From NCBI GenBank assembly GCA_037043015.1, contig CM073321.1, positions 16,427,001 to 16,491,000 on the forward strand: a stretch of 64,000 nt of DNA, in the 5' to 3' direction. The translations under genes and the position numbers were made by a program. This stretch comes from Bryum argenteum (Eukaryota; Streptophyta; Bryopsida; Bryales; Bryaceae). Below are positions 12,691-24,137 of the stretch, one piece after another. The notes under the pieces were generated by a model. It saw only the letters and a program-made list of their open reading frames with translations. It did not search any database and had not been told where the DNA came from. Position 1 is the stretch's first letter. Each line of letters begins with the position of its first letter.

Positions 12691-12920
12691 GGTTGTGGGT
12701 TCTATTTCCCATGCCGGCGTGGTGCTCACCACTATAGTCTACCCAACTATTGTGGGGGGTCCTTAGACCTTGTTGTATGGGTACCTCACAGTCCTTCGGG
12801 AGAATACTATATCAAGTATCTTCAAGGTACTTGTAACTAGCTAATTAGCGTAGTTATAGTGTTCACCCTCGAGAGGAGAGTAATATTGTTTCAATTTCTC
12901 TTTGTCCGGTGACCACCGAG
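12691..12920 (+). other. Possible SINE fragment
   Basis: 'gttgtgggttctatttcccatgcc' resembles a Pol III B box followed by a GC-rich body (CCTCACAGTCC, CTTCGGGAGAATACTA). No A box is seen upstream, so the head would be truncated. Weak call. Confidence 0.25.
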
Positions 12921-12989
12921 ATATTTGCATCATGAGCGGACACTTCATTCATGCCGGCCTCTTAGAAAGGGACCGGAGTTTCTGTCTAT

Positions 12990-13390
12990 CTGGAGCATGA
13001 GGGCATGTACCGCTACACTTGACTGGTGTGGCAACAATCGTAGGTTTCTCCGTCAGCTCCGGAGAGGGCTCACGGCAGCCTTCGCTCATGGCCCTCGCAC
13101 ATGGACAATTTCTCCTCAGCCTGGGCCTGGGCCAGGCCTCCTAATTTTGGGAGGGGCCCTGGCGTGCCTCGCGGCAGCAGCTGCGGCAAGGGCCGGCAGC
13201 TGGCTGCAGGGCAGCCAACTCCCCCCCTTCCACCCTCAGCCCAGCCCCCCCCCCAATAACTCCAGCCCCCCTCCCATGGTTCACCCCGCCCCCCCTATGA
13301 TTTCCCCCCCCCCTTTGCTCTCCCAGCCCTCTACCCTCCTACTGTATTCCCAGCCCCCTCCCTCTTACCCCTAATTAATTTAGATGCTAT
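12990..13390 (+). repeat. GC-rich repeat block, copy 0
   Basis: Shares 'ctccggagagggctcacg', 'atggccctcgcacatgg', 'tgggaggggccctgg' and a long C-rich tail ending 'ttacccctaattaatttagatgctattt' with the blocks at about 16865-17330 and 18360-18960. Unlike those it is not followed by ycf2 sequence. Frames here reflect the repeat and I do not call a gene. Confidence 0.75.
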
Positions 13391-13706
13391 TTAGATTTTT
13401 TTTAAATAACTTTTCATTAATTAAGATACTAAATTTATAGATATTTGTACCTAAAAAAATAAAACTAACTAACAAAAGCACCTTTGTATATTATTTAATT
13501 AAGTTAGGTTGACTTTTTTAAAGATTTTTTTTCTTATTTTGTTTTATTAATTTGCCACATGGCAATTGGATAAGGTGGATAACCTTATCATCTCATTTAA
13601 GGTTGAGATTTATTTAAGCTTAAAAGATTCTTTGCGCATTTGCGTTTAAGTCGCATTCTTCGTGTTTTAGAGCTTTTTTTTTTTCTTCTTGCATTTTGTG
13701 TATGTT

Positions 13707-15047
13707 TCAATGGCGGACTTTACGATAGCGCAGATTCTTGGCGTTTGGCTCATATTATCCGTTTTCTTCCCCGTTCCTAGACCGGGTAGAGCCGCGAGGC
13801 ATTTTAAATCTGTTAAGTCTTGTCTTTCGCATAGACCAGTTTGTTTATCCGATGGCCGTTCTATTTTGCACCGGAGTTTACCGCTTTTGTCTATGTTACT
13901 TCCTGGAGAGGTAGATGATTCTGAGAGGATGTGGTGGAAGATTCCACGACATAATATTCATTCTGATGTTATTGATAGAGATGTCTGGATTACTTCATCC
14001 AAATTCCTAGATAGGCAATACTTATAGTCATATAGGATGACCTTTGTCGCTTTTGAGCACTTAGTTGCCTTGATTACCTCTTTCTTGCAGTTCTCGCCGT
14101 ATTTTGTTAAATCTCCTCTCTCTCCCCACACGATTCTAAAGGTAATTTTGTATCGATTGGCACACGAGATAAGGCCGGAGCTCATGGTTGATCTATACAA
14201 CGTAGGAGCGTCTACTATCTGCAAGTACACGGTCATAGTTTGTAACATTCTTTCTCAAAAGGACATGTTATATGGTCATTTTGTTCAGATACCTACTGGT
14301 GCTCGGTTAGCTGCTACTATCGCTAAGTTTGAGGCTATGACAGACATTTCTCATATTTGTGGGGTTATAGATGGGACCCACGTACCTCTAGCCACTAAAC
14401 CTCTTCTTGGTCTTACGCTGGCGCCGGGAGACTTCTTTAACCGGAAGAGGTTCTTTAGTGTGCTTGTGCAAGGTGTTTGTGATGCTGACAAGCTATTCTG
14501 GGATGTGTACTGTGATCAGCCTGGTGGAGCGCACGATGCAGCTGCATTTCGAGATTCTTCTCTCGGTGTGAAGTTGATGGCCGGTACGATTTTGAGGGAG
14601 TCCGTGCTCGATATTGGTGGAGTGGAGGTTTCACCTTTCCTATTAGGTGATTCAGCTTACCCTCTTCGTCCTTATTTACTGAAGAACTTTAAGATGAGGA
14701 GTCCGTTGGCTCTAGATCGGAACAGGTTTTATTCTGCCATGAATGTGGCAAGGGTTCTGATAGAGAACAGTTTTGGTTCTCTAAAGAATCGTTGGAGAAT
14801 TCTGAGATCGTTCACCCGTATGGTGAACAGAGCCGGATCGTATATTTTAGCTTGTTGTGCAGTGCACAACTTCTGTCAGTTGCAGGGTATGCCCGAACCA
14901 GCTGAGTATGATATAGGAGAAAGACAGTATGCTCAGATTCTAGGGTACGAGCATCCACTTGACAATGATGCAGGTAGGATTGCCGGAGAGCGTGCTAGAG
15001 AGGCTATATTTGCATCGTGGTTAGCCAGACATCGACGGGATGAGTGA
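13707..15047 (+). pseudogene. Harbinger nuclease (DDE_4) with one nonsense codon
   Basis: The protein would cut DNA at the element's ends. Starting at ATG 13707 (MADFTIAQ) the frame runs unbroken to 15047 except for TAG at 14025-14027, so it may function only if that stop is read through or spliced out. Catalytic residues are present: D in VIDGTHVPL (about 14368), D in LLGDSAYPL (about 14648) and E in LIENSFGSLKNRW (about 14762). Nothing else in the core looks damaged. If translation restarts at ATG 14037, the product is 336 residues and keeps the catalytic triad but lacks the N-terminal helical region. Family certainty is high; activity is doubtful. Confidence 0.9.
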
Positions 15048-15454
15048 TAGTCATGTACCTATTTATATATACATATATATACGGTGTTATCTTTTTTATT
15101 CGTTATTATTATACTCACGTAGCTATTGTATGTAATTTTACGTAAATTTATGAAACAATTTCTAAAGTATACAATGAAACTTCTAATTACCATTAAAAAA
15201 ATTTACTATAACATATTAGTGTTTTAAATGTATTGAAACGTTATTGGAGTTCAAATTAAATTTATGAAAATAAATACAAAAATTATTAAGACTTAAAACT
15301 ATATGTGAAATAAAGTTCTTTGAAAATAAACATATATCGTAGACAATAATATGTAACAAAATATTGCCAATTATTATTCTACTATTTTAAAATTTATGTT
15401 GGTTTGTAATAAAGTAAAATTACCTTTAATAATAACTAATATGACATCAAAAGT

Positions 15455-15560
15455 ATAATATAATATAATATAATATAATATAATATAATATAATATAATA
15501 TAATATAATATAATATAATATAATATAATGTAATGTAATATAATATAATACAATATATAT
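15455..15560. repeat. (TATAA)n pentanucleotide array
   Basis: About 20 tandem TATAA units inside the Harbinger element, between its two convergent genes, running into a short (TA)n. The repeat-only reading frame across it is not a gene. Confidence 0.9.
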
Positions 15561-15724
15561 ATATATATAATATGAAAAAACACAATATAATATGTCTGGT
15601 ATAAACCAAACATATAAAACCTCACGTAATATATATCTAAACTCCTATACTATATATAGATATAAATAAATAGGAAGTATAAATATAACATCTACATATG
15701 ATATAAAAACATACGTAATAGTAA

Positions 15725-16600
15725 CTAAGTGCGATCTCCTTGATTGGCCTGTAAAATACTAGCTAAAAGCTTAACCATCTCAATCTGCCTGCTCACAATC
15801 CTCTCTGTTTGGCGCTCTTCGGAGGCCATGGCTTCTCGCGATCGACGCTCTTCCATGTCCAGCATCCTCTCTGCAAGGCAGTCCGCTCGTTCTTGAGCTG
15901 CAATATGCGCCTCCTGCCTAGTACGCTCCAACTCGTTAGATCTTGCAAACTCAGCAGCTAATTTTGCTGCATGTACAGAATCTCCTATTACCTTCCGACG
16001 CTTGGCATTTGGCTTGCCAGAAACGCCAGGTCGAGAACAAGCTGCACTGCAAGGGGACGGAGGTTGTGGGTTCGAAGACTGAGGGGTTGGAATATCCTCT
16101 TCAAGGTTAATGTGGACCGGTCGTTGACGTGAGTCCCACGAATTTGATGCAGAAGCGCCGTTGTCCATGCCTCTAGGTAAACTGCTCATCTTTGCGGTGC
16201 CTCCAAACATCGCTTGCATCTTTTCGTAATATTCCCAACTGAATGCTGCCGCTCCCGTCTGCCCCATCTCTTTGTTCTCCGACTTCAACTTCTTTTTGAG
16301 CTTCTTCATCTTAGCCCTGCATTGGTCATGAGTACGAGCATGATGTATGGGGTGAGAAACATTCAAAATATCAGCAATTTCTATGAATTTTTCCCTGCCC
16401 ATCGGATTCCTATTGTTAGCAATATATCTCTCCTCGTACAATTCTAACAAACGAGCCGTAGAATCAACATTCCATTCGCGGCGAGGAACCTTTGGAGGTG
16501 TGGAAACGGCACTAGTAGAAGATTGAGAACCAAAATCTAGTGGAACTTGGCCTTGAAGTACGCTAAGAAATTGTGAGGTATATGTGGGAGAGTTTGCCAT
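15725..16600 (-). CDS. Harbinger MYB/SANT-like DNA-binding protein
   Basis: A 291-residue intact frame. Residues about 40-125 hold a trihelix/SANT-like fold: REWNVDSTARLLELYEE, then a helix with GREKFIEIADILN, then QCRAKMKKLKKKLK. A Pro/Ser-rich linker with a basic patch (KRRKV, a possible nuclear signal) follows. The C-terminus (about 210-285) is a charged helix rich in Glu, Arg and Met, probably a coiled coil. In PIF/Harbinger systems this partner brings the nuclease to the element ends in the nucleus. It faces the nuclease gene tail to tail, as in other family members. The start at 16600 gives MANSPTYT and a sensible length. Confidence 0.85.
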   Translation of the reverse strand: MANSPTYTSQFLSVLQGQVPLDFGSQSSTSAVSTPPKVPRREWNVDSTARLLELYEERYIANNRNPMGREKFIEIADILNVSHPIHHARTHDQCRAKMKKLKKKLKSENKEMGQTGAAAFSWEYYEKMQAMFGGTAKMSSLPRGMDNGASASNSWDSRQRPVHINLEEDIPTPQSSNPQPPSPCSAACSRPGVSGKPNAKRRKVIGDSVHAAKLAAEFARSNELERTRQEAHIAAQERADCLAERMLDMEERRSREAMASEERQTERIVSRQIEMVKLLASILQANQGDRT

Positions 16601-16784
16601 GGTAGCGTAAGAGAAGAAGAAAAAATACTAGAAATTCAAAACAAAAGAAAAAACCCCCAAGAAGGAGAAACTAGGAAGAAGGGAGAGAGAGTGAGAGTTT
16701 GTGTCCATGCATGTGTTTTATAGGTGTTTGTGTTTGATTGTTGTTCTTTTTTTGGATATGGTGGATAAGAATTAAGCGGTGGTG

Positions 16785-17281
16785 GGTGAGGGGATGAAGG
16801 AAATACAAAGGAATAAGGGAAGAAGTGAGGGTTAAGAGGATGGAGGTAAGTGGAGTTAAGGGGTAGTGGGTCACTTTTGGTTTTTAGAGCAGGTTGGTGG
16901 AGCGTCGGGCAGGAGCCGCTCGACTTGGCTGAGGGGTGGGCTGAGCTGGTAGCTCGTTTTGCCGTCAGCCTCGGAGAAGGCTCACGACAAGCTGATGGCC
17001 CTCGCTTATGGCCAATTTTTCCTCAGCGTGGGCCCGGGCCAGACCTCCTATTTTTGGGAGGGGCGCTGGTGTGCTTCGCGGCAGGGACCGGCAGCTGGCT
17101 GCAGGGCAGCCACCCCCCCGCCCTCAGCCCACCCCCCCATCATTTACCCCCCCATGATTAACCCCCCCCTTCGTTTTGCTCCCCCTCCCTACCCTTTTAA
17201 TTATCCCAGCCCTCTACCCTCCCAGGCCCCCGTATCCCGACCCCCCCCTTTCTTTACCCCTATTTATTTTAGGTGCTATTT

Positions 17282-17325
<44 letters not shown>

Positions 17326-18210
17326 CCCGCTTTACCCCAGCCCCTAGTTTGAGTAATCTTTATAATTTTTTTACTAGGTATTTCATGTCATATAAAATTT
17401 ATGGTGAAAATCTTAGGACCACGAGGGTGAGGAAATTATTTTCCCCAAATTACTTAAGATTAATTAGATCCAAGAAAGTAAGGGGTGTATGCAAATGGAT
17501 TAGAAATTAACATGGTGGAGGTGGTTTTAAGGTTTACAGCAGCCAATTAGAACCCTATAAGTTTTTAGGAAGCATAAAAAAAATTATTGAGAGATCGGAG
17601 CTGTTTTTCAAGTCAAAACTTAGTTATAGATGAAGAAATGCTAAGAAGATTATATGTTATCCATGGAGCAAGAAGAGAACAAGAAAAATCTAGTTGAAGT
17701 CAAAAAATTAAACAATTTTTTCTTCATCGAGGGTATGGTCGAGATTCCATAAATGATTTTTCCATAAATTGGTGGAATCAATTACCTTTCATTGAAAAAA
17801 ATAGTTTTGAAAATTTTAAGCATATTGAAAAAATTGGTGTTCAAATTAAAACGCCTACAAGTATTTACTCCTGTATATTTATATCAGAGTTGGGTAATTG
17901 AAAATCCACTAGAAAATATAACTCGTTTTGAATTATCAAATAATCAACAAAGATGGTTAAAAGTTAATCATTTATCATTTAACGATTCTTTTATTTATTC
18001 AACTGTTTTAGAAATTTATTAATACTTTAAAAAAGAAATTGCATCAAAGTTTATTGAATGAAATGACAAAAATATTACTTTAGAGTGGTTCAAGTCACTA
18101 GAAATTTGAATAATAGTGAATATTTAGATAAGAATGGAGGAAAAATATCTCTTATAAATCTTGGAATAGCTAATAAATATCTAATAGAAATGATGGAATC
18201 ATAAGAAAAA
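16785..18210 (+). repeat. Compound repeat unit 1 (GC-rich block plus ycf2 fragment)
   Basis: Begins 'ggtgaggggatgaaggaaatacaaagg', continues through the GC-rich block (about 16865-17270), a poly-T tract of about 40 (17285-17323) and then AT-rich sequence containing plastid-like DNA. Unit 2 repeats the same order with about 10 percent local differences. The C-rich reading frames inside are low-complexity shadows. Confidence 0.8.
17610..18115 (+). pseudogene. ycf2: Plastid ycf2 3'-region fragment in nuclear DNA, copy 1
   Basis: Conceptual translation in shifting frames follows the C-terminal part of Ycf2, the large plastid-encoded protein linked to an import motor at the inner envelope. Visible matches include YLYQSWVIENPLENITRFEL, QQRWLKVN, then YSTVLEIY and LLNEMTKILL, in the same order as the land-plant Ycf2 tail. 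An extra base near 17850 (caaattaaaacgcc against caattaaaacgccc in copy 2) shifts the frame, a TGA interrupts the first part and the end is degraded. It keeps TGG where copy 2 has TGA and TAG. This is nuclear plastid DNA (NUPT), not a gene. Confidence 0.75.
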
Positions 18211-19805
18211 TCGGTAGGTAAGGGGATGGGGAAAATACAAAGGGATGGGGAATATACAAAGGGATGGGGAATATACAAAGGGATAGGGACAATAATGAAG
18301 AAAAGAAGAGAGAAGAGGTGGGGTCAAAGGGGTGAGGGTAAGTGTAGCTAAGGGATAGTTAAGGGTACTTTTGGCTTTTGTGGTTTTGGGCAGGTTGGTG
18401 GAGAGTCGGGCAGGAGCCGCTCGACTTGGCTGAGGGGCGGGCCGAGCCGGGTAGCTCGTTCGCCGTCGACCTCGGAGAGAGGCTCACGGAAGGGCGAGGG
18501 TGGCGGAAGAGCCCTTCTCGCAGCCTCCTCACCCCATGTCTTGCAGAGCTATGAGGGTGGTGAAGAGCCTGTTTCATGGCCCTCGCACATGGGAGTTTTC
18601 TCTCGGCTGGCACAGGGCACAGCCTCCCTAAATTTGGGAGGGGCCCAGCGTGCCTTGCGGCACTGGGCTGCGGCAGGGGGCGGCACTGGCTGCGGGGCGA
18701 CCACCCCCCTCGCCCCGACCCCCTCCCCATATTTACTCCACCCCCCACGATTTATCCCCCATGATTACCCCCCTTTCTTTTGCTCCCCCTCCCTACCCTT
18801 TTGATTATCCCACCCTCTCTACCCTCCCAGCCCCCCCGTATCCCACCCCCCTTTCTTTACCTCTACTTAATTTAGGTGCTATTTGGATTTATTTATTTAT
18901 TTTTTATTTTTATAAAAGTCCCCTTTACCCCAACCCCTAGTTTGAGTGATCTTTATATTTTTTTTACTAGGTATTTCATGTCATATAAAAATTTATGGTG
19001 AAAATCTTAGGACCACGAGGGTGAGGGATATATTTTCCCCGAATTATTTAAGATTAATTAGATTCAAGAAAGTAAGGGGTGTATGCAAATGGATTAGAAA
19101 TTAACATGGTGGAGGTGGTTTCAAGGTTTACAGCAGCCAATTAGAACCCTATAAGTTTTTTGGAAGCATAAAAAAACTTATTGAAAGATCGGAGTTGTTT
19201 TTCAAGTCAAAACTTAGTTATAGATGAAGAAATGCTAAGAAGATTATATGTTACTCATGGAGCAAGAAGAGAACAAGAAAAATCTAGTTGAAGTCAAAAA
19301 ATTAAACAATTTTTTCTTCATCGAGGGTATGGTCGAGATTCCATAAATGATTTTTCCATAAATTGGTGGAATTAATTACCTTTTATTGAAAAAAATAGTT
19401 TTGAAAATTTTAAGCATATTGAAAAAATTGGTGTTCAATTAAAACGCCCACAAGTATTTACTCATGTATATTTATATCAGAGTTGAGTAATTGAAAACCC
19501 ACTAGAAAATATAACTCGTTTTGAATTATCAAATAATCAACAAAGATAGTTAAAAGTTAATAATTTATCATTTAACGAGTCTTTTATTTATTTTACTGTT
19601 TTAGGAATTTATTGATACTTTTTTAAAAAAAAATTCATCAAAGTTTATTGAATGAAATGACAAAAATATTACTTTAGAGTGGTTCAAGTCACTGGAACTT
19701 TGAATAATAGTGAAAATTTAGATAAGAAGGGAGGAAAAATATTTCTTATAAATCTTGGAATAGCTAATAAATATCTAATAGAAATGATGGAATCATAAGA
19801 AAAAT
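18211..19805 (+). repeat. Compound repeat unit 2
   Basis: Starts with a short tandem 'gggatggggaatatacaaa' (18223-18290), then the GC-rich block (about 18380-18960), then the same 750-bp AT-rich and plastid-derived segment as unit 1. Its GC-rich part carries about 100 bp not in unit 1 ('gagggtggcggaagagcccttctcgcagcc'). Confidence 0.8.
19190..19700 (+). pseudogene. ycf2: Plastid ycf2 3'-region fragment in nuclear DNA, copy 2
   Basis: Over 90 percent identical by eye to copy 1. It keeps the ancestral frame across the 'GVQLKRPQVFTHVYLYQS' stretch that is shifted in copy 1, but carries TGA and TAG at two positions where copy 1 has TGG. Both changes are G to A. The two copies therefore arose from one insertion that was duplicated together with the GC-rich block and then decayed separately. 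Confidence 0.75.
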
Positions 19806-20102
19806 CGGTAGGTAAGGGGATGGGGAAAATACAAAGGGATGGGGAATATACAAAGGGATGGGGACAATAATGAAGAAAAGAAGAGAGAAGAGGTGGGGTC
19901 AAAGGGGTGAGGGTAAGTGTAGCTAAGGGGTAGTTAAGGGTACTTTTGGCTTTTGTGGTTTTGGGCAGGTTGGTGGAGAGTCGGGCAGGAGCCGCTCGAC
20001 TTGGGCGAGGGTGGTGAGTGTAGCTCGCTTCGCCAACAACCTCGGAGAGGGCTCACTACAGTGAGGGGTGGTCAAGAGCCATGTTTCACCCTCCCTCACC
20101 CC
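19806..20102 (+). repeat. Compound repeat unit 3, truncated
   Basis: Repeats the unit start ('ggtaggtaaggggatgggg', then 'gcaggttggtggagagtcggg', 'ctcggagagggctcac') and then passes directly into the 28-bp array, so the C-rich tail and plastid part are missing. Confidence 0.75.
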
Positions 20103-20572
20103 CCATGTGCGCGGCTATCACCTCACCCCATGTGCGCTGGCTATCACCCTCGGCCCCATGTGCGCGGGCTATCACCCTCAGCCCCATGTGCGCGGGCTAT
20201 CACCCTCAGCCCCATGTGCGCGGGCTATCACCCTCAGCCCCATGTGCGCGGGCTATCACCCTCAGCCCCATGTGCGCGGGCTATCACCCTCAGCCCCATG
20301 TGCGCGGGCTATCACCCTCAGCCCCATGTGCGCGGGCTATCACCCTCAGCCCCATGTGCGCGGGCTATCACCCTCAGCCCCATGTGCGCGGGCTATCACC
20401 CTCAGCCCCATGTGCGCGGGCTATCACCCTCAGCCCCATGTGCGCGGGCTATCACCCTCAGCCCCATGTGCGCGGGCTATCACCCTCAGCCCCATGTGCG
20501 CGGGCTATCACCCTCAGCCCCATGTGCGCGGGCTATCAGCCCTCCCTCAGCCCCATGTGCGCGGCCCATCAC
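20103..20572 (+). repeat. 28-bp tandem array, about 17 units
   Basis: Unit 'atcaccctcagccccatg' plus 'tgcgcgggct'. About 13-14 central units are identical; the first two and last two are diverged. Because 28 is not a multiple of three, the repeat rotates through all frames, and none of the three forward frames has a stop. The three long forward frames found here are a by-product of that. It ends about 650 bp before the start codon of the DUF155 gene. Confidence 0.95.
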
Positions 20573-21223
20573 CCGATTGAAATCAGTCCTGGCATATGCT
20601 ATGCTACCCTCATTGGGAATGCCACTTTCCTCCGGTCTTGGAATCGGTGAATTTTCTTGTTTCCGTCCTCCGAAGATTTTCGAAGTTATCTGGAAGTCAG
20701 AGATTGTCGCCGTCGGCGTGGTATTGTTGTTCTTTTGATCTGCGGTTGCCGTTTAATTTGCGAACTGCTGTCGTTGGAAGTCGTTAGATGTGGGGTGTGT
20801 GGGGGTATGAATTGGAGGCGGGCGCATGAACATGAACAGAGATATGCTTTGATTGAGACTCTTCCGACAGCGAAAGGGCCCGATCCTAAGGTCTCGTAGC
20901 GTATGGATCGTTTCCAGTGTGTTGTCACCATTCCTTTTTGCTGATGGGGGATACTTGGCATTCTCAGTCTGAGCAATCGGCGTGTCCGAGGTTGTGTAGT
21001 GTTCTAGCTTAGTCACATTTTTGTGTTAATGCGAACCATGACGTGATGGATCGTGGAATTTTGACTTCATCCCTGGACGAATGGTTGATTACATTATTGT
21101 GGCGAAGACGAAAATCAATGCCGCATGGTTGGCTTGCAGGTGCTTCCAGTTTCACTTTATCCTAGCACATCAATCCAGGAGTTCAGAGTGGAAGATGGTT
21201 GCGGCAGAGAAGGAGAAGGCATA
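20573..21223 (+). promoter_or_regulatory. Probable 5' region of the DUF155 gene
   Basis: A 650-bp stretch between the 28-bp array and the start codon. 'ttggcttgcag' ending at 21140 looks like a splice acceptor, so a leader intron may end there and the 5' UTR exon would lie in 20600-20900. No clear TATA box was found. Confidence 0.4.
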
Positions 21224-24137
21224 ATGAGAGCGGGCACTGGTCAATGGAGACGCCTCCAGCAGCTCGGTCGGGTGTTCACGGCGAGCCACATTCCACCTGC
21301 AAGACACCAGATTACTGCTACTATTGTGTCATGGAGCAATTCCCTACATCGTGAGTCAAAGTATCCTACTTTACCTTCGGACTCTAAGAGCTGCTATTCC
21401 AGGCACATATCCTCTGTGAATTTTGAGATTTCGTCGACGATTTTGGTTCATAATCGTCCCAAGTTCTACTCTTGGAACCGGAATCAGCGACGGTTCGAGA
21501 GTCGGACGCATGTTTCAAGTGCGCAGAGCAGCGAGCCTGAGTATTGGGACACTCCCGAAGATCAAAATACGGTACCGCAACAGGCTCCTTGGGACCATGA
21601 CGAGCAAGAGGATTTGCGGAAAGCTACAAACGACAGGAAGATTGAAAGGCACGATGATGGAATCGACTGGGGTTTACCTTTGCAATTACGGGAGCGTGAG
21701 ATGCTTCAACGGGCCAGCCTTTCGCCCAATCCACCACCCAAGTTTCAGCAAGATGATATTTACATTCCCGTCAAGGCTTGCTACATATCGAGAAGGTGAT
21801 TTCTTCTGTTGCGCAATTGTTGTCTTAGGAAGCGCTAAATCAATTTTTGCAGACTTTGATGTGTTTATGTTTTGCTGCGGATCATGAATCGGGGTTATTG
21901 GTGTGCGCTATGCTTCAGTTCGCTGCGCATCATAACTTCGGCTAAGTGAGAATCTCTATCTTGTCTCTTATCCCTGGCTTACGGGAGCTACCTGAAGCCC
22001 CTGATTCAGCAGAATCTGACGGATCAATGCGAGTTGGTTTTGTGATAATGCGGCACAGCTGCTAGGTTGTGCAGGTTTTATTTTTCTTACACGATGGCGT
22101 TTTACATAGAGTTGTTGTCATCGAGATTGACAGTCCGTAATATTTTGGGACCCTACTACTCCTGTCCTCATGTCTTGTATTACCAAGTTATTTACAGTTA
22201 TGAAGATGCTTTACTGTAGCTGTGCACCTTTCCGATTATGAATCTGGTGAGAATGCAGTGTGGATTTGAAACGGCTTTCAGAGGAGCCTTTCTTAGAGGT
22301 CACCACATCGCGCAACAATCTTATTATTCGGTTTACTAATCGGGCTGCTGATGCAAAGCCGACCTTGAACAGACCTGTACAGTACTCTTTCTTGCATCTC
22401 CTCACATCCCTCTCCTTGTTGACCTTCCCGGTTGTTAGAGAGAATGAATGTTTTTTCGGGTTTTGGTGGTGAAGTTTGTAATAGATCAGGCCCAATACTC
22501 CGTTAGTGGATTAAAGAGATTAAACACGTGTAAGGTGGGCAGGGATCTGCAGAATTAAGTCGCTCGCAGGAAAGATACATGGTTGCTTTCCAGTATGGGT
22601 CTATTGTATTCTTCAACTTCGGTGATGATGAAGAGGAGGAAGCCTTATCCGCCGTGCGGAAGTTCTGCACAGACGAGTTTCGGGAGACAAGAAAAGATGG
22701 TATTAGTTTCTGCACCCATATGGATTGAGTTGGTCAGTTATCGAATTGGTAGACAGTGACTGATGTAATTCGGCTTCTTGACCAGGCTGTGTCACATTTG
22801 ATCCAGCATTTACATCAGATTTTGCAATATCATTAGAAATTATGTACATGTTGCTGTACAGATCGAGGCTATATCAAAACACTATATTGTGCTTCTTTTC
22901 TTCGTGCTCAGATTATGGGGTGCTCGTTAGGCCAACACTAAGTGAGTGGAGTCAGGGTGGGCAAGATCGAATCATGCTGCGGATGCTCGACACCGACAAT
23001 ATTCGAGTCATCTCTAGCATCCTTGGTCAAAGCATTGCCCTTGATCACTATGCCAAGAAGGTTTTTGTGCAAGTTTTTTAAGTGTACTCTTGTCCTGTCA
23101 CTTTCATTCATTTCCTCTTCTCATCCGTGATTCTATGTGGCCATCTGTTATTTTGATGATACGTCCTTACAATGTAGGTGTGTATTTGTCTCGAAATTGG
23201 GTTCTAATGCTTGTGGTATTCAAACGCTGATTGTCTCGTGTCTTCTTTATTTGACGACTTAATGTTTAGTCTTATCTGAACTAGAAGTTGTAGTATTTCC
23301 TTTGGCTTGCCGTACGTATCGAGAATGCTCTAAAAACAATATTAGTCATTGAACTTCATCTTAATTCCGGAGTGCTGTTGCTTTCACGGAAATAGTCGAA
23401 TAACAGAGAGAAATTGATAATTTATGCAGGTAGATGAGATGGTGAACACGTTTAGTAAGTTAAATCGAGGAATGGAAAAGACGGGCACCTTCACGATGAC
23501 TCGAAAGAGCCTGTTTCAGTTGGTAGCGGCTGCCAACACTACTCTTGCAGATGTTATTCTTCGCTTGGGGCTGCTAGAAAGGTCTGCACTCACGTCCTCT
23601 TACCTCTCTGAAGTAGAAGCAGCCTTTTCCTAAAAAAGTTGGCATGGGTGCTTATCATTCAGGTAGGTGGTGATCATGTGGGAGGTTTATTGTACATCTT
23701 TTAAGCGTTGTGGTTTGCTTTACTATCTGATGAACTAGGTCAGATGCTGCATGGAAGAACGCAAATTACGCACAGATTTGGGAGTTTTTGCGAGACGATT
23801 TTGAGCTTGATGAGCGATTCGAGAGTCTGGACTTTAAGCTTAATATCATCCAGGTATGGTGCTGGCCAGCGCGTCCTGGAACTGTGTATTTCGTGATCAT
23901 TTACTTCCTGGATAAATTGTGCCTCCGTTGCGTTGGTCTATGGTCCTCATTGCGTAGTGGAGTCGCAGAGTCACTGACCTAGCATTTGTCCATGTTCTGC
24001 AGCACAACGTCCGATTCTTCCTGGAGATTCTTCAAAACAGGAAGTCTGATACACTTGAGTGGATCATTATTCTTCTGATTATAGGAGAAATATGTGTTGG
24101 AGTATATCAGATTCTTCTGGAGACTAACGTTCTCTAA
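21224..24137 (+). CDS. DUF155/RMD1-family protein, RETARDED ROOT GROWTH-like, seven coding exons
   Basis: Coding exons: 21224-21795, 22259-22376, 22570-22699, 22912-23060, 23430-23581, 23739-23853 and 24003-24137. All six introns are GT-AG and all phases agree, giving 456 residues. The N-terminus (MRAGTGQWRRLQQLGRV) is rich in Arg and Ser and lacks acidic residues, as in a mitochondrial targeting sequence. Residues about 231-456 form the DUF155 domain: QYGSIVFFNF, then GQSIALDHY, GTFTMTRKSLFQLV, and the C-terminal LEWIIILLI that begins a membrane segment (about 432-451). In Arabidopsis, RRG of this family is mitochondrial and needed for cell division in the root meristem; yeast and animal relatives (RMD1, RMND1) act in mitochondria. 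An in-frame upstream ATG (21125) is less likely because a splice acceptor lies at 21139-21140. This is the one clearly intact host gene here. Confidence 0.9.

Larger units (their letters stand above)
13690..16610. mobile_element. PIF/Harbinger transposon, near-complete gene pair
   Basis: The defining pair is present and convergent: a DDE_4 nuclease on plus and a MYB/SANT-like DNA-binding protein on minus, about 680 bp apart. The limits given are the coding limits. I could not fix the terminal inverted repeats or the 3-bp TTA/TAA duplication in the AT-rich flanks (13380-13690 and 16600-16860), which lie between two copies of a GC-rich repeat block. Confidence 0.85.

Noticed and set aside
20103..20572. 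CRISPR-like look of the 28-bp repeats
   Set aside because: Repeats are head-to-tail with no spacers, and the setting is a plant nuclear genome.
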